Source: Elgaria multicarinata webbii (taxonomy: Eukaryota > Chordata > Lepidosauria > Squamata > Anguidae). Taken from it: DNA of 64,000 nucleotides. Below are positions 1 to 12,055 of this stretch, one piece after another. Made by a program: the position numbers and the translations under genes. The notes beneath the pieces are model-generated. The model saw nothing but the letters and a program-made list of their open reading frames with translations, did no database searches and was not told the DNA's origin. The DNA lies in the NCBI RefSeq assembly GCF_023053635.1, contig NC_086182.1:27451501-27515500 (forward strand). The letters are read 5' to 3'. The number at the start of each line of letters is the position of its first letter. The stretch's first letter is position 1.

Positions 1-360
1 AGGGATTTGAGAAATTAGGGCTCTAGTCTTTTGTTTATTTCTATATTGATGATTACTTCAAAGGCTTGGGATAGACAAGAAGACTTTGAAAACAGTTTGC
101 CAAAATCATTGCTCTGTGAAAAATAATAAAAATGAGACCCTGATAGCTACAAAGCAACAGATGGGACAATACACCTAACAGCACCACATACTAGCTTAAC
201 TCTGGGCACTGGCAGTCCAATCACCAAGGCCATAACATTTCTATAAGATAACCAGGCTCTGGCTTTGGAGACTCACCACCTGTAGATTACAATCTTTGGG
301 AAGAGGTGCCTTTGCTGTTGTGAGCAAAGTCATGTAAGCTGCAAGCTGCAAATGCAAAAG

Positions 361-484
361 CAGGGGTGGACAACTTCTGGGCCTCCAGATGCTCTGCTCT
401 ACAACACCCATGCGCCCTAGCTGGGACAGCCAATAGTGAGGGCTGGTGGGAATTGTAGGCCGAAATATAAGTGGCCCACCCCTA
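361..484. mobile_element. hAT-like MITE with CAGGGGTGG termini
   Basis: The left end reads CAGGGGTGGACAAC and the right end is its approximate reverse complement, GTGGCCCACCCCT. The middle contains the cctccagatg and gggaattgtagg stretches seen in related copies at 6640-6795, 42643-42778 and 57965-58127. Flanks TGCAAAAG and TGCAAGGG look like a decayed 8-bp target duplication, as expected for the hAT superfamily. It has no coding capacity. Confidence 0.65.
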
Positions 485-1030
485 TGCAAGGGTGATGCTT
501 GTGGTTGGTGATAAATACTAATACTAATAATAACAGTGGTGTGCAAGGGAAGAAGTCTCTTCGGTAGGCTGAGCTCATTCTACCCTGAAAGCAATGGAGT
601 CCACACTGAAATTATGTATAGTGCTGATTGTTTAAATCCTGATAACATCTCTCCCATCACATACATCACAATGTTATATCATACAGCCTTGCAAAAAAAA
701 AATGCTATTGCCAAGATCAATTTCAGCTATGGCTTTCACAGTTATTCCTAGTGAGTCAGTGTCAGGGCAGGTTTGTAAATTCCTGACCAACCAATCCAAG
801 TTTTCCTGGGTGAAACTGGTAGGTTGGAGTGTTACGTTTCTCTTTGAGAGTTTTGTCTGAATATTCTCCAACGTTTTGGGGAAGATGGCTGCCGTCCTCC
901 TCCCCACAGTACAACCTGGAATGATACTGGGACACCTGAAGAAAAAGAAAAAAATCTGTTCTACTGCCAATGGGGAAACCACCCTTGTGAAACTGTTGGA
1001 AAGTGAAGAATCTGGAGAAGTCATTGGGCC

Positions 1031-1208
1031 TCTTCAGACAACATGCTAAGCCTTGGTTAAGCCGCTAACTCTTATGCAACACATGGTTAGTAAGTGCGTT
1101 TAAACCATGGTTATGTAGCCACCATGGATAAAAATGGTTCACATGACATGCTATGCTGTAATGTTTATCTCAAAATCTTTAACCACCATGGCTTAGTGTG
1201 TCGTCTGA
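1031..1208. mobile_element. Palindromic MITE, cagacaacacactaagcc family, copy 1
   Basis: The left end (cttcagacaacatgctaagcc) and right end (ggcttagtgtgtcgtctga) form an inverted repeat. The interior repeats the word catggtta. A second copy of the same family lies at 62142-62336, and shorter relatives lie at 45461-45631 and 46474-46567. It is non-coding, and the superfamily is not certain. Confidence 0.6.
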
Positions 1209-1261
1209 GTAAGTCCACTGATGCCCAGCTCTGATTTAGCTACAAGGTGTGACTATTAAGG

Positions 1262-1386
1262 TGTCAAATTCTGTTAGGTGGCTTTGTTCACATTGGACTC
1301 CCATGTTAATTTTTGTGAACTGCCCAGAGAGCTTTGACTATTGGGCAGTATAAAAATGAAACCAAATAAATAAGTAAATAAATAAA
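1262..1386 (+). repeat. LINE 3' tail ending in (AAATA)-type repeats
   Basis: The segment gtgaactgcccagagagc, followed by ttgggcagtataaaaatg and an AAATAAATA tail, resembles the 3' UTR end of a common reptilian LINE. In that family a short gccc/gggc stem precedes the simple tail. Only the 3' tail is present, as expected for a strongly 5'-truncated copy. Confidence 0.5.
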
Positions 1387-2262
1387 ATAGTTGACCAAAA
1401 CTATTTTACTCCCTGTATTGGACCATACCCCCCCACATACACACAAATACACCATTTCCTTATTTTTTACCTGCCCCTTTTAGCCTACTTCACCTTTTCT
1501 GTTTTGCTTGCTAAGTTAGTTGTGCCAATCACAATAAATGTTGTGTGTATTTGCCCCCTTTTTCTGAAAATTCTTTTCCTAAATTCATCCATGTGGCAGA
1601 GAGCAGTGTGGTTCTTCTTCTGTTCATGTGGGACAGGTTCTTGTTTATATCCCCCCCCCCCACTGCTGAGCTCATGGCCATAGTCCCTTTACTGTGCAAT
1701 AAAGGAATAACCACCATTTTGTGAGTCTAGCACAGGAGCAAGAATATGCCCACTGCTCACAGAGGGATAGTCAGATAATTAAACTACAGCAGGGTCCTAC
1801 AATACTATCTTTTATTAATCTAAGTCTAGCAAATCACTTTCTTCCTCTCTTCACCACCCTCCCACAACACCTTTTGTCTGTCTCGGCAGGTCTTCACTTT
1901 ACGACTGCACAGAGCCTTAATATAGTGAGAAGCTAATTTCATAAGAGGTATCCTGTGGAGAGCCAGTGTTCTAGGCCTATGTGTTGTTAGGGAAACAGCA
2001 GACACCATGTTTTGAATATAGAGGCAGGCCCTGCTAAAATCAATATGAAAGAGACCTGACAAGGTCATTGAGACGTCATCCCATCACAGGTGACCTGGAG
2101 GTTTGACCAAATGGAACAGAACTCTGATCCCTCATTAATCTTTATTGACAGGGCGGTTGTAGTAATAAATTGTGGACAATCCATTCCTTCAGAAGTAATA
2201 AAATACCACTTCTGAAGTGTAAAGGAAAATACTGAACGGAATGGATTTGAAGGGAGGAGGAG

Positions 2263-2380
2263 GTGTGTAGTGGCTAAGAGTGTGATCTGTGAGCCTAGTA
2301 GGCCCTAATTTAAAGGTTGCCTCAGTCCTGAACTTGCTACCTAGCCTTAGTCAAGCCAGTGATGTCTCAGCTTCAGACAT
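2263..2380 (+). mobile_element. Decayed tRNA-derived SINE
   Basis: The start, gtgtagtggctaagagtgtg, matches the A-box region of the SINE that is better preserved on the minus strand at 5191-5570, 14128-14356 and 41407-41643. The B-box and the body are strongly diverged, so this is an old copy. It abuts the CR1-like LINE that follows. Confidence 0.5.
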
Positions 2381-2381
2381 G

Positions 2382-3165
2382 ATAGAGTTGAACAGAACCA
2401 TGCCTGGTGTGGAGAAAGTAGAAAGGGAGAGAATTTTCTCCCTCTGTCATAATATTAAAATCCAGGGTCATCCCATGAAGCTGATTGGTGGGAGATTTAG
2501 GACAGATAAAAGGAAGCACTTCTTCTCACTATGCATTGTTAAAATATGGAATTCACTATTACAAGATGTAGTGATGGCCACCATTTTAGATGGCTTTCAA
2601 AGGGGGTGAGACACACTCCTGGAGAAGGCGGCTATGAATGGTTTTTAGTCCTGATGGATATGTGACCATATGAAAAGGAGGACAGGGCTCCTGTATCTTT
2701 AACAGTTGCATAAAAAAGGGAATTTCAGCAGGTGTCATTTGTATATATGGGGAACCTGGTGAAATTTCCTCTTCATCACCACAGTTAAAGCTGCAGGAGC
2801 TATACTAGAGTGACCAGATTTAAAAGAGGGCAGGGCACCTGCAACTTTAACTGCTGTGATGAAGAGGAAATTTCACCAGGTTCTCCATATATACCAATGA
2901 CGCCTGCTGAAATTCCCTTTCAATACAACTGTTAAAGATACAGGAGCCCTGTCCTCCTTTTCATAGGGTCACCCTACTATCTCCAGTATCAGAGGCAATA
3001 TGCCAATATACACTAGTTGTTGGGGAAAAGAAGCTGAGGGTCCTATTGCATTCATACACTACTTGTGGGTTTCCCACAGGCACCTAGTTGGGTATTATGT
3101 GAACAGAATGCTGGACAAGATGGATTTTGGACTGATCCAGTATGGCTCTCCTTACGTTCTTATCA
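2382..3165 (+). mobile_element. CR1-like LINE 3' end, interrupted by a MITE
   Basis: Bases 2490-2609 encode the last part of a CR1/L3-type reverse-transcriptase ORF, with the family pattern FFSLCIVKIWNSLLQDVVMA followed by DGFQRG. The 3' UTR then continues to the hallmark gctggacaagatgg and ctgatccagtatggctctcc tail at about 3110-3165. A palindromic MITE (2661-2976) splits the UTR. Related copies are at 33165-33490 (+), 56515-56920 (-), 17139-17214 (+) and 58630-58712 (+). It is a 5'-truncated, dead copy. Confidence 0.8.
2661..2976. mobile_element. Palindromic MITE inserted in the CR1-like LINE
   Basis: The two halves are inverted repeats of roughly 150 bp. The outer arms share gaaaaggaggacagggctcc and its reverse complement near the right end, and the inner arms share the gaggaaatttcaccagg stretch. 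The right terminus reads GGTCACCCTA, the reverse of a TAGGGTGACC start, the same terminal word as the elements at 50485 and 54967. It carries no coding sequence. Its insertion postdates the LINE. Confidence 0.8.
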
Positions 3166-3169
3166 TTGC

Positions 3170-5190
3170 CATTATTATTATTTGGAAACTTTACGTGGAT
3201 AATTATAAAGGACAAAGAGTAAGATGTGTGGTGTGGCTTTGGAAATAATGAAAAGGGGATGTTAATATTTGGGTGTGGGGTTGCTGAACTCCACTTTCAG
3301 CAGTATACTCAACACTGAGAATACTAGATGTGTATTATTCCTCTTTATTAAAATATTTGTATATGCCTTCTGCCTCTATAGTAGAAGACACCCCTCCTGT
3401 GGTGGCCAAGTTACTGCTGCAAAAGGGTGAGAGAAGGATGTGATTTGCAAGAAAGGAAGTAACTGGTGGGAAGTGACCCTTAACTAGCATTTCTCTTGGA
3501 ACTCCTTCCCCTGGAAATACGGGGATCGGGATGGCTGGAGGGAAGCAGCTGAGGTTAGGTGGTTAAAGAGGAAAGGGTTAAGCGTTTCCTCCCCTATCCG
3601 CTTTTAAAAACAAAACAAAACAAAGGAACAATAATAACAAAGATCTAATACAGCCCATGGTTATGTTTCCATTGAAGACAGTCAGTTATCTCGTGGGATA
3701 GGCCATACCCATAAGGCTATCTCTGCAGTAGTCTTCACAATAGCCTACTATATGAGACGATAATATCAAGAAATCAAGGCCTTGATGTGTTGGCTAGGGA
3801 ACAGGCGGTGGCCTTTCATGTCTAGCTACAGTCCTGCAATAAGAAGGGCTCTTTTGCAAGGCTGGCTTTGACAGTTAATTAAGCTCCATGGAGTCATCCT
3901 TCTCATCTTCTGTTCACGCTTCACTTCATGAACTTTCAGAAACGGTATGCTGTTTTCTGGCTTGCCCATTCACCTCAGTGTCACCCCCATGAGCCTCACC
4001 ACATCTGCCCACCTTCTTCATCCCATTTCTTATTTACACGGCATTGTGTTCATGGAGGGGTAATTATGCAACAATATATTTATTTTTATTTTTATCTTCA
4101 TTTTTCTCTTCCATTGTTCCCTCACCTGGTTTAGAAATAAGTGAGCCCACAAGCTCAACCTTGTTCCAAGGTCAGTATTGTTCTTGCTGTATGTCACATC
4201 TGCTCTGCCTCCTGTAATTGCAACTCCCCCCCCTTCCACCAGTACCCTTTGTTACACATTGCCTGTTTCCCTGTCCGGTTTGCATGGAGGACCTTACCAC
4301 TTCCTGCGGGGTGACCAAAGAGAGTACAGGTTCTGATTGGTCTTCTCATCTCCATCATGTCATGTCAGAACCATGAGCCTAGAAATTCAGAGCCATAATC
4401 TTCAGTTCCAGATCTCCTCTTCCTAGATATTGAATGGAGAATCCTTTCACAAGTAAATAAGAGCATATCTATATGAAGCACTTATATTGGCTTTCCACCA
4501 TCAAAGCTCCCCACCTCTAATAATCCTGGGATTTATAGTTTGAAGAGGATAGTGAGAAATCTCTCAAAAAATTAAAGTTCCGAAGATCCCTTAAAACCAA
4601 TTTAAATCTAGAATGTAAATGCTTTCTGACTGTAAGTCTCCTTTGATGCTCTGACAAAATGTCTAAGGAAATAATTTTCTGATAAATTATGAGAAAAATA
4701 TTTATTTATTTATTCTAGTTCCACCTGAACTATTGGGGACTGTCAGTTCCTCCTGGAGATTATTTGGAGAACTAGAATCCCCATTTTTGCTGCCTGCAAA
4801 TAGGGTAGAGAATAAAACTTCCTCTCCCACCTGTTGAAAAATTGCACCTCCCTCTTAGAGAACATATGGCAAAATCCCCCTACACACACACGCACACCAC
4901 TGCCACCTGTGAGCAAATAGGATGGGGAATTTCAAGAGGCTATTTTTGCTTGACTGTTGATTATACCCAGAGACGATTCCACATGGAAATCTGTGTTATT
5001 AGTGTTACACTAGGTAATGTTATGTGAGTGAGTCTACTTATGTGAGTGTTACTAGGAATCTGTAGCAGGTGCAATTTTTAGCACCCTCACCAAACTACAA
5101 TTTCCAGGTATCTTCAGGGGAGCTGTGACATGAGAATGTATATAAAACCAATATAAGTTTGCAGAGTAGATCTGCCTATAGAAATAAGAA
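3170..5190. other. Unassigned intronic sequence
   Basis: No exon or well-preserved repeat was recognised. A tgggatttatagtttgaag stretch near 4526 resembles the centre of a common amniote hAT MITE but is too decayed to bound. Confidence 0.4.
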
Positions 5191-5570
5191 TGTTTATTTA
5201 TTGGATTTATATCCCACCTTTTTTCCTCCAAGGAACTCAAGGTGGCACACATAATCCTCTTCCTCTCAATCTCCCCCCTCACAACAACAACCCTGTAAGG
5301 TAGGTTGGGCTGAGAGTCAGTGAGTGGCCCAAAGTTACCCAGTGAGCTTCCATGTCAGAGGCCTTAGCTGAACCTAAGGATTATCCCAGGCAAATGGAGG
5401 TGTCGTCCCTGCCTGCTCCCAGGATCCCCTGTGTGTCATTTGGATTCACAGGGATGATCCCGGGACAATCCCGGGATAAAGGCCTGGTCTGGCCATGGCC
5501 GTAGTGGGGACTAGAACCCAGATCTCCTGACTCCCAGTCCAACACTCTAGCCACTACACCACTCTGGCTC
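5191..5570 (-). mobile_element. tRNA-derived SINE, split by a MITE
   Basis: Read on the minus strand, it begins with a pol III A-box-like gtggtgtagtggctagagtg, followed by a B-box-like region and a body ending in ggtgggatataaatcc and a TAAATAAA-type tail. It matches the copies at 14128-14356 and 41407-41643. A MITE of about 135 bp (5359-5493) sits between the B-box side and the body. The tail resembles LINE 3' ends, as expected for a SINE mobilised by a partner LINE. Confidence 0.8.
5359..5493. mobile_element. MITE (ggattatcccagg family), copy 1
   Basis: Starts near ccttagctgaacctaagg and ends near gggataaaggcctgg. The inner inverted arms are ggattatcccagg and cccgggataa. The same body occurs at 7227-7370. 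It interrupts a SINE, and imperfect direct repeats (catgtca and catggcc) flank it. Confidence 0.65.
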
Positions 5571-6639
5571 TTTGGAATGTTGGAATGGTTTGAGATCTCC
5601 AGTGCCGTTCCTTTCCCTCTTCCACCCTGACTCTCATTCCATGGTCAGGGTGGACGTCGGCGGAGAGGGAAGAGGAGTGATGATGGGGAGACATCTGACC
5701 TCATATTGGGAGGTGATCCTTTAGCTCCCCTCAAAAGAGCCTGCATAGGCCAGTATTGATCAGTGCACTCAAACGCCACACCGAATGATTCAGAAGCATA
5801 AGCGGGCTGCTTCTCTCCTACATGGAATTGATTTCTATGTACTGTTTCAAATATGGTGTGAATGTCCTTTTTGTCACTCCTGTGCCAACTGAGCAGCTGA
5901 AAGCTTCAGCCACTGCCTCATCAGTGGCACCTTTGGAATAATTACAGAGTATGCAAAACAGGGATGGCATCATTGGTGTCTTGGCGAGCAGGGGATGAAT
6001 TTTAATAGATGGAGATCTGGAACTGGAAGCAAGTGGCCCCATGTTGCACCCCTTGGCAGATGGAGATGAATGGTTGTTGGGAGGAAGCATGCCCCAAATC
6101 CAGGTGTTTAAACAGTTTGATAAAACAGCAACAAGCTAACAGGATGCAGGTGAGGAAGAGTTCTAGCAATCTCGGCCACTTCTCCAACCGACCTCCCATT
6201 TTCATTGAAGATCCATGATTCTAGGAACGGACCTAATGCATCCTTGTTCCACGGACTTCCATCAGATTTCATCACTGACCCTGGAAAATGAATGTGGTTT
6301 GTCTATCTAGCTATCAATCTGCATTCCTGTTCCCCTTGCAGAATTAACAGTGATATGCAGCTGCCTCATTCCAGAAAGCAGAGCTGATTTATTAACTCAT
6401 CTGATCTTTCTTTCTTTCTTTTTCTTTTTTTGTTTTGTTTCTGTTTTTCCTCACGCATGGCTTCCCTGTGTGTCTCTTCCTCATGCCTCCCTACATTCTG
6501 CCATGTAAGTACCGCTAGCTTATATACCAGCTGTAGTGATTTTCTACTAAATTAGTTTTAAAGGGCAGGAGGGTGCTCAGGAAATGGGGAGGGAGGCAAT
6601 TCACGGAAGTATCGAAAGAGGAGCCGGCTTGGAACCAAA

Positions 6640-6795
6640 GGATGCGCTGGACGGGCCAAAGTGGAAATGGTCGGAAATGGTAGACCAGATGTTTCACCCT
6701 ACAACCCCCTCCAGCCCTCACCACTGGCCATGCTGGCTAAGGCTGATGGGAGTTGTGGGTGAAAACATCTGCTGGGCCACAAATTGCCCACCCTG
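6640..6795. mobile_element. hAT-like MITE fragment (CAGGGGTGG family)
   Basis: It contains cagccctcaccactggccat, gatgggagttgtggg and the right terminus ggccacaaattgcccaccct, which align with the copies at 361-484 and 57965-58127. The left end is poorly preserved. Confidence 0.5.
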
Positions 6796-7226
6796 GTTGA
6801 ATAACTAATTGAAAATTGACCCAGAATTACAGGACAGAAGGATAAAGGGATGTATATAACACCATTTGTGCTATATGCCATGGCTAGCTAACTTGTGGCA
6901 TGGAGCCACAAGCAAAAGGATATTGTGGCATGTCTGGGTAAGAGCATGAAGAGCTTGGCAATGGCATATGATTAGGCCTACCTGCCCACCTTTCTCTCCA
7001 GCTCTGTGCTGCTGTAAAGCTCTCTAGCGTAATAGACCAGAGCAGGGGCTCTCAATAGCACTGAATCAAAAATAACCTGACCAGTATGTTTTATGTCTAT
7101 TTCATGAAGGCTGGGGTTTGGGGGGTGGGGGAGAAAAAGGGTGGGAGAGAAAACTGTCCCCATTTTGAGTGCAGTGGTGAAAATCTCTCTCTTGCTTCCT
7201 TTTTTCCAGGAGGGAGGGGGAGACTT

Positions 7227-7370
7227 AGGCCCTTTCTACACCTAAGGGTTATCCCAGGAAAATGGAGGAATCATCCCTGCCTGCTCCCGGGATCCCCTGT
7301 GTGGCATTTGGATGCACAGGAATGATCCCAGGATGATTCCGGGATATACGGATGGTGTAGACATGCCCTT
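7227..7370. mobile_element. MITE (ggattatcccagg family), copy 2
   Basis: The termini aggccctttctacacc and ggtgtagacatgccct form an inverted repeat. The body is closely related to the MITE inside the SINE at 5359-5493, including the cctgcctgctcccgggatcc stretch. Non-coding. Confidence 0.7.
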
Positions 7371-8904
7371 GCATTTCTGATAGCAGAGATGTCTTTACTT
7401 CTCTTTTGCTTTCTTTTCTTAAAGGTTTTTTTTACTGTAGTAACAAGCAAAGAGAGCACATCGAGCACACTCTGGGGCCATTCATTTCACAATGTGTCTT
7501 CCCCACCACCACCACCAAGGAATATCTCTGGAAGGATGCTAGCTTGTGACATCCTTTCCCAAAGTATTATGGGTGGAAATGACCCTTGGAACATGCTAGA
7601 AGCCTCACTGCAACTTGACACTGTGGCCCCAAAAATAGGAAAGGAAGCATAAGATGAAAAAAACAAACAAACAACAATAAGAACAAGGACAGGTGTAGAA
7701 AGATACCTAATCTATTGCGAATTTGCAACACACACCTCCACCCCTGAAATTGTTACCAATTTCCCCCCCCCACTCCACACTCAAATCCATCCAAAATTGT
7801 CTCCCTACTCTTGTAACAAAAGAACAGCACTGCAAAGGTAGGGAGATGCTTTTAGTGTCATTATCATATGTTAATAAAGTCCTTCCCAATGATGGGGTCA
7901 CAAACGTACAGGGAGGTGCAAGATTAGAGATACTTATGAAATTCTCTTTTTATGAATGTTTCAGATCATGCTGCTACCAATGTGTAGCTTGTCACAGCTT
8001 TTGGGTTTTTTTTTCTTCCCCCCCCCTTTTTTTTGGGGGGGGGAATACAGTTAACAGTTTAGTGATGCATACCAGCACATATATTTGCAATGATTATAAC
8101 ATGGCACAAAAAGGATTTTTTTAAGGTGATCTATGAAAGATTCCTCTTTGCTTGATGAGTTAATCAACATGTATATGTTCTCAAGGGTAAGCTATAAGGG
8201 GAAGAAAAACAATGCAAACTGTGCATGAGGGATGTACAGATTTTGCTTAATCCATCCTGTGAGTATTTTGTGGAGTGTGAGGTGCCTTCCCTTCAATCGC
8301 CCACTCATTGACAGAATTAGATCTCACCACTGCCACTTAAGAAGAGTCTGCAAAAATGCCTACTGCAATTTAAGTAACTGTTGCTGCTGGCATGTAACAT
8401 GTTGCATATTTTTCTGCTTAGTATACAATCAATGAGTGGAGTGCACACATGGATCACAGCTGTATAAAACAAATAAGTGTATTTTCCAGCACCTGGTTCA
8501 GATCAAGAGCGTGTTCTCAGTATCAGAACTGGGATGTCTGTCCTTTGGCACAAATATCCATTCATGGTCCCCACCCCACCCCAACTTTCTTCATTTAAGC
8601 TGAGTGGGGGAGCTTCTATTGTTGGATGTTATTGAACAGCTGGGATTCATAAATGCCTACAGATCTATTGCAGATCACCCAAAGATCTACCAGTAGATCC
8701 TGATCTACTTTTTGCCCACTCTTCGTTTAGTGCATACTATCTGCTACCTTTAAGTGTATCTAGCTACTTGATGCCATTGAAATTGGAATGAGCAATGGGA
8801 AAGAGCCAAGACAGCTTATGTATTCATTTACTAGACATATGATTTAGCAGCATGAGACTGCCACTTCTGGGACAGACCATTGCACTAGAGCTTCTGAGAC
8901 CAGG

Positions 8905-9112
8905 TGTAGCATTGTGGTTAGGAGACTGGATTATCAATCACGAAGTCCTTGGGTCAACTCTGACTTCTGCCATCAACGCACTATACGGCCCTTGGTATGC
9001 CACAATTGTTTAGCAACACTGTAATATAGGGACAATAAGTCTCACCTACCTTACAAGGTCCTCATATAGCAAGGGCTCCATATACATGCAAATAACTGTC
9101 TTTCAATAAAGC
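8905..9112 (+). mobile_element. MIR/CORE-SINE-like element
   Basis: It starts with a tRNA-like head (gtagcattgtggttaggaga, then a B-box-like gggtcaactc), followed by a body with atagggacaataagtctcac and ctaccttacaagg, and ends in tcaataaa. This order matches the MIR/CORE-SINE architecture found across amniotes. Divergence is high, so it is an ancient copy. Confidence 0.5.
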
Positions 9113-9930
9113 TAGTTCACCATTACTACTTTGTTCATTGAAACCCCAAGAGTTTCCAAAGAACCCCAGGTGTGGTGTGTTATCTGGCTCTGCCCCTTGG
9201 AGTTCAACTCCAATACCAGCAAGTCCATTGGTCAGGAATTCTGGAAGTTGAAGTCTAGAACATCTGGAGATCTACTTTCTGCCCACCGCTGCCCTAGGGC
9301 CCAGTTTGAAAACCATGTCCTTCAAGTTCAAAAAAGTAAAACAAATATCATGAAGCAATGATAAAGGCATGGGATGTAGCACCATCGCTGAAACAAAGAC
9401 AGGGAGCTACCTTGGAACTCCATTTATGCCCATGGAAGAAAAACAGGCCATAGTACTATATGAAAAATAAGCAATAAGTTTGCAGTGAAGGCTGAGCAGC
9501 TAGGAATGGAGGCATTTGCTCACATATATGTGCATGCCAGAGATGAATAGCTCCAGGAGAAATGTGACTCTGGGCTTCTCCCTCTCCTCCTTCTGAACAT
9601 CTAGAGCAGCTTCGCCGGCTGTCTCACTTCCTTGCTTATTCCCTATGGAGATCTCCCATCTTTCATCTTCCTGGCACTAAGCCAGCTTAATGAAGGCATC
9701 AAGAAAAAGGGTTGCCTGATTACTGTCTGCAAGCCTCATAATGATCATCAAACCAATTTATTAGCAAATGCAGAAGTGCGGTAAACTCTTAGCATCACAG
9801 AAGGACAATTAGGAAAGTAAGTAGTTATCAAAGGCAAACGTCCCTTCTCCCCCACCAAGGATTAAAGGGTGTCATATGAGTAAGTTTAAGTGATGGTGAT
9901 GGGGCTTTGAATTTGAAAGATTAATGTACA

Positions 9931-9932
<2 letters not shown>

Positions 9933-10000
<68 letters not shown>
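9933..10000. repeat. (TC)n-(AC)n compound microsatellite
   Basis: About 29 bases of uninterrupted TC repeat pass directly into about 39 bases of AC repeat. Confidence 0.98.
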
Positions 10001-10002
<2 letters not shown>

Positions 10003-10439
10003 TTTTGGATCTGCTCTTTAGGATTGTCTCTCCTGTATTTTTCCTTTTGACCAGATCATTTGTACTTGCAATCAAAGACAAGCTAAATAAAATGAAACAA
10101 TTTGTTGTTGTTTTACTTCACACAGTCATTGCTGATGCTATATTAATATTAGTGCAGGGGATGTTTGGCTCATTTATTAAGAAGTTACATTGGCTAATAG
10201 AGATTGCAATTGGGGCCAGAGTTGCTGCTTACTTAAGCAATTTCGTAAAGTGGTGAATGCCTTGACGGCACTGTGTGAAATAATAGCACAAAAGCACACA
10301 CACATAATAGTGCATTCCTGCTTCATTCACAAAGAGGTGGTGTAATTTTGGTAAAACACCACTCCTTCCTTCCTTTCTTGTTATAAAGACATCACAGGAG
10401 ACTATGAACTATTTTCAGTACCATTTCACAGTCTTACGT

Positions 10440-10620
10440 ATTAAAATGTTATTTTATTTATTAATAAATATTTTATTAATTAATTAATAACTATATGCTG
10501 CCCAATAAAGTGATCTGGGTAAAACATGAAATACAACTTTAAATAACAAACACATGAAGCAAGGAATAAAGTAACAAAACCAAAAATTCCAACAACAGAA
10601 AAAAAAATGAATTCAACTGA
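10440..10620 (-). repeat. Probable LINE 3' tail
   Basis: AT-rich TTTATTAAT repeats are followed by tatgctgcccaataaagtga and ctgggtaaaac, which resembles an inverted LINE 3' UTR with a short gccc stem. The extent is approximate. Confidence 0.4.
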
Positions 10621-11184
10621 TTATTTGATTAAAATTTTAAAAGGCAGAGGCTTTTCTTTCTTTCTTTCGTGTTTTGAGGTCTTCACTTAAAACAGAAAAG
10701 ACCAGAAAATAGGCACCAGCTCAGCTCATTTCCACTATCAAAATATCCTGCTTCCTAGTAAATATAAAATGTCTTGAGAATACACCTAAAACCTAATTGA
10801 TATGGTCTAAGCAGTGGAGGGTAATTTCAACCAGAAACAGCCAGAACACTAAAGTAGCTATCCAAGTGCTGAACCCCATTGCCAAAATAGGTTCAGCACC
10901 TTGGATAGCTGTTTTTAGAGATATGGCTGCTTCTGGCTAAAACCTAAAATGGATGTACAAACCGACTGAAATCAGAGACATGAGCCTCTATTGGATCTGT
11001 GTGCCTCCTTTTGAAACATATTGCCCCCGTCATTTGTATAGGGTTGATTAAGTCTGCAGCAATAATGGCAAATTACTGTTAGGTGGAGCTCAACCTCATT
11101 CTCTCCCCACACCAGGTAGATTTACATTCTTTCATTCAGTGGTTTATATTCCTCTTTAAATGAAGTCAATCCACCTTTAAGCAG

Positions 11185-12055
11185 CCCTGACAAATGGCTG
11201 TCCAACTGCATCTTGAATGCCTCTAGTGAGAGAGAAGAGCCCCCGACCTCCCTAGGTCATTGGTTCCTGCCACGACACAGACTCTGATCCCCAAGCCTGG
11301 CCACGGCTACTCCCTGCTCGAGCCAAAAACCATCGCTTGATACGCCTGAGGCAAGGGATAAAAACCACCTTCCTCCAAATTATGTGGAGAAAGGGGTTTA
11401 AAATGGAGAAGGATTTCAATATATAAAATAAAACACTGTGATTATATGTGCTGAGGTGAATTATTGTCAGAGTGGGTGCTAAATGTGTTAACTTCAGATG
11501 ATAAATGCCAAACAGACACGTGGGATTTTTGTGGTAGTTAAAAACAAAATAATTAAAATTTATTTTTAAAAGTTCACAAGCTTTGTTTCAAATAAAAAAT
11601 TTAAAAACCTTTTTTGAAACCTTTCATCCAATCCTTCCACTCATTCACATATGCGCTTTCCTTTCTCTCACACAATCACTTTTGAGCTTTCTTTATTATC
11701 TGTATTGATTAATATACATCAACTATGTGCACACCACACTCCAAAGACACCACTCTCTACCCTGAACCTCAAATTTCCCAGGACTTAAGTACTCTAAACA
11801 CAGAGAGCACTACAGACTCCAAGAGTACCTAAAAGTCTCTCACAATCCCCTCCGTCCTTCCCTTATATATCACTCCTCCCCCTCCCAAGACATTCTAACT
11901 CCACTCACTCAGGCCAACATCCTAAACTCACCACAGACTTACAAACTGTAGACATGCATTTGGGAACTGACTTGTGGGGTGTAACGCCACAGTTCCATTG
12001 GCACACTGCTCTAACAGTCAGGAGGTTTTTCCTGATGTCCAGCCATATGTATGCA
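11185..12055 (-). mobile_element. CR1-like LINE fragment split by a solo LTR
   Basis: The left part (to about 11267: gactgtccaactgcatcttg-like start, tctagtgagagagaagagcc) and right part (from about 11997: ctgctctaacagtcaggagg, tttttcctgatgtccagcc) are adjacent pieces of the minus-strand CR1 3' region common in birds and reptiles. They are separated by the LTR element at 11268-11991. Confidence 0.7.
11268..11991 (-). mobile_element. Solo LTR fossil, copy 1
   Basis: A 724-bp block begins TG and ends CA on both readings and is flanked by a perfect 5-bp direct repeat GTTCC (11263-11267 and 11992-11996). In its own orientation (minus) it starts TGTGGCGTTACAC, has a TATATAA promoter-like box in the first third and an AATAAA-type signal further on. 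A second copy of the family is at 42908-43616 on the plus strand. No internal coding region is attached, so it is a solo LTR and not an element capable of expression. Family (Gypsy, Copia or ERV) is undecided. It is younger than the CR1 copy it interrupts. Confidence 0.8.

Noticed and set aside
9924-10256. Open stretch over the TC/AC repeat
   Set aside because: Produced by the dinucleotide repeat, which translates as LS and TH runs.
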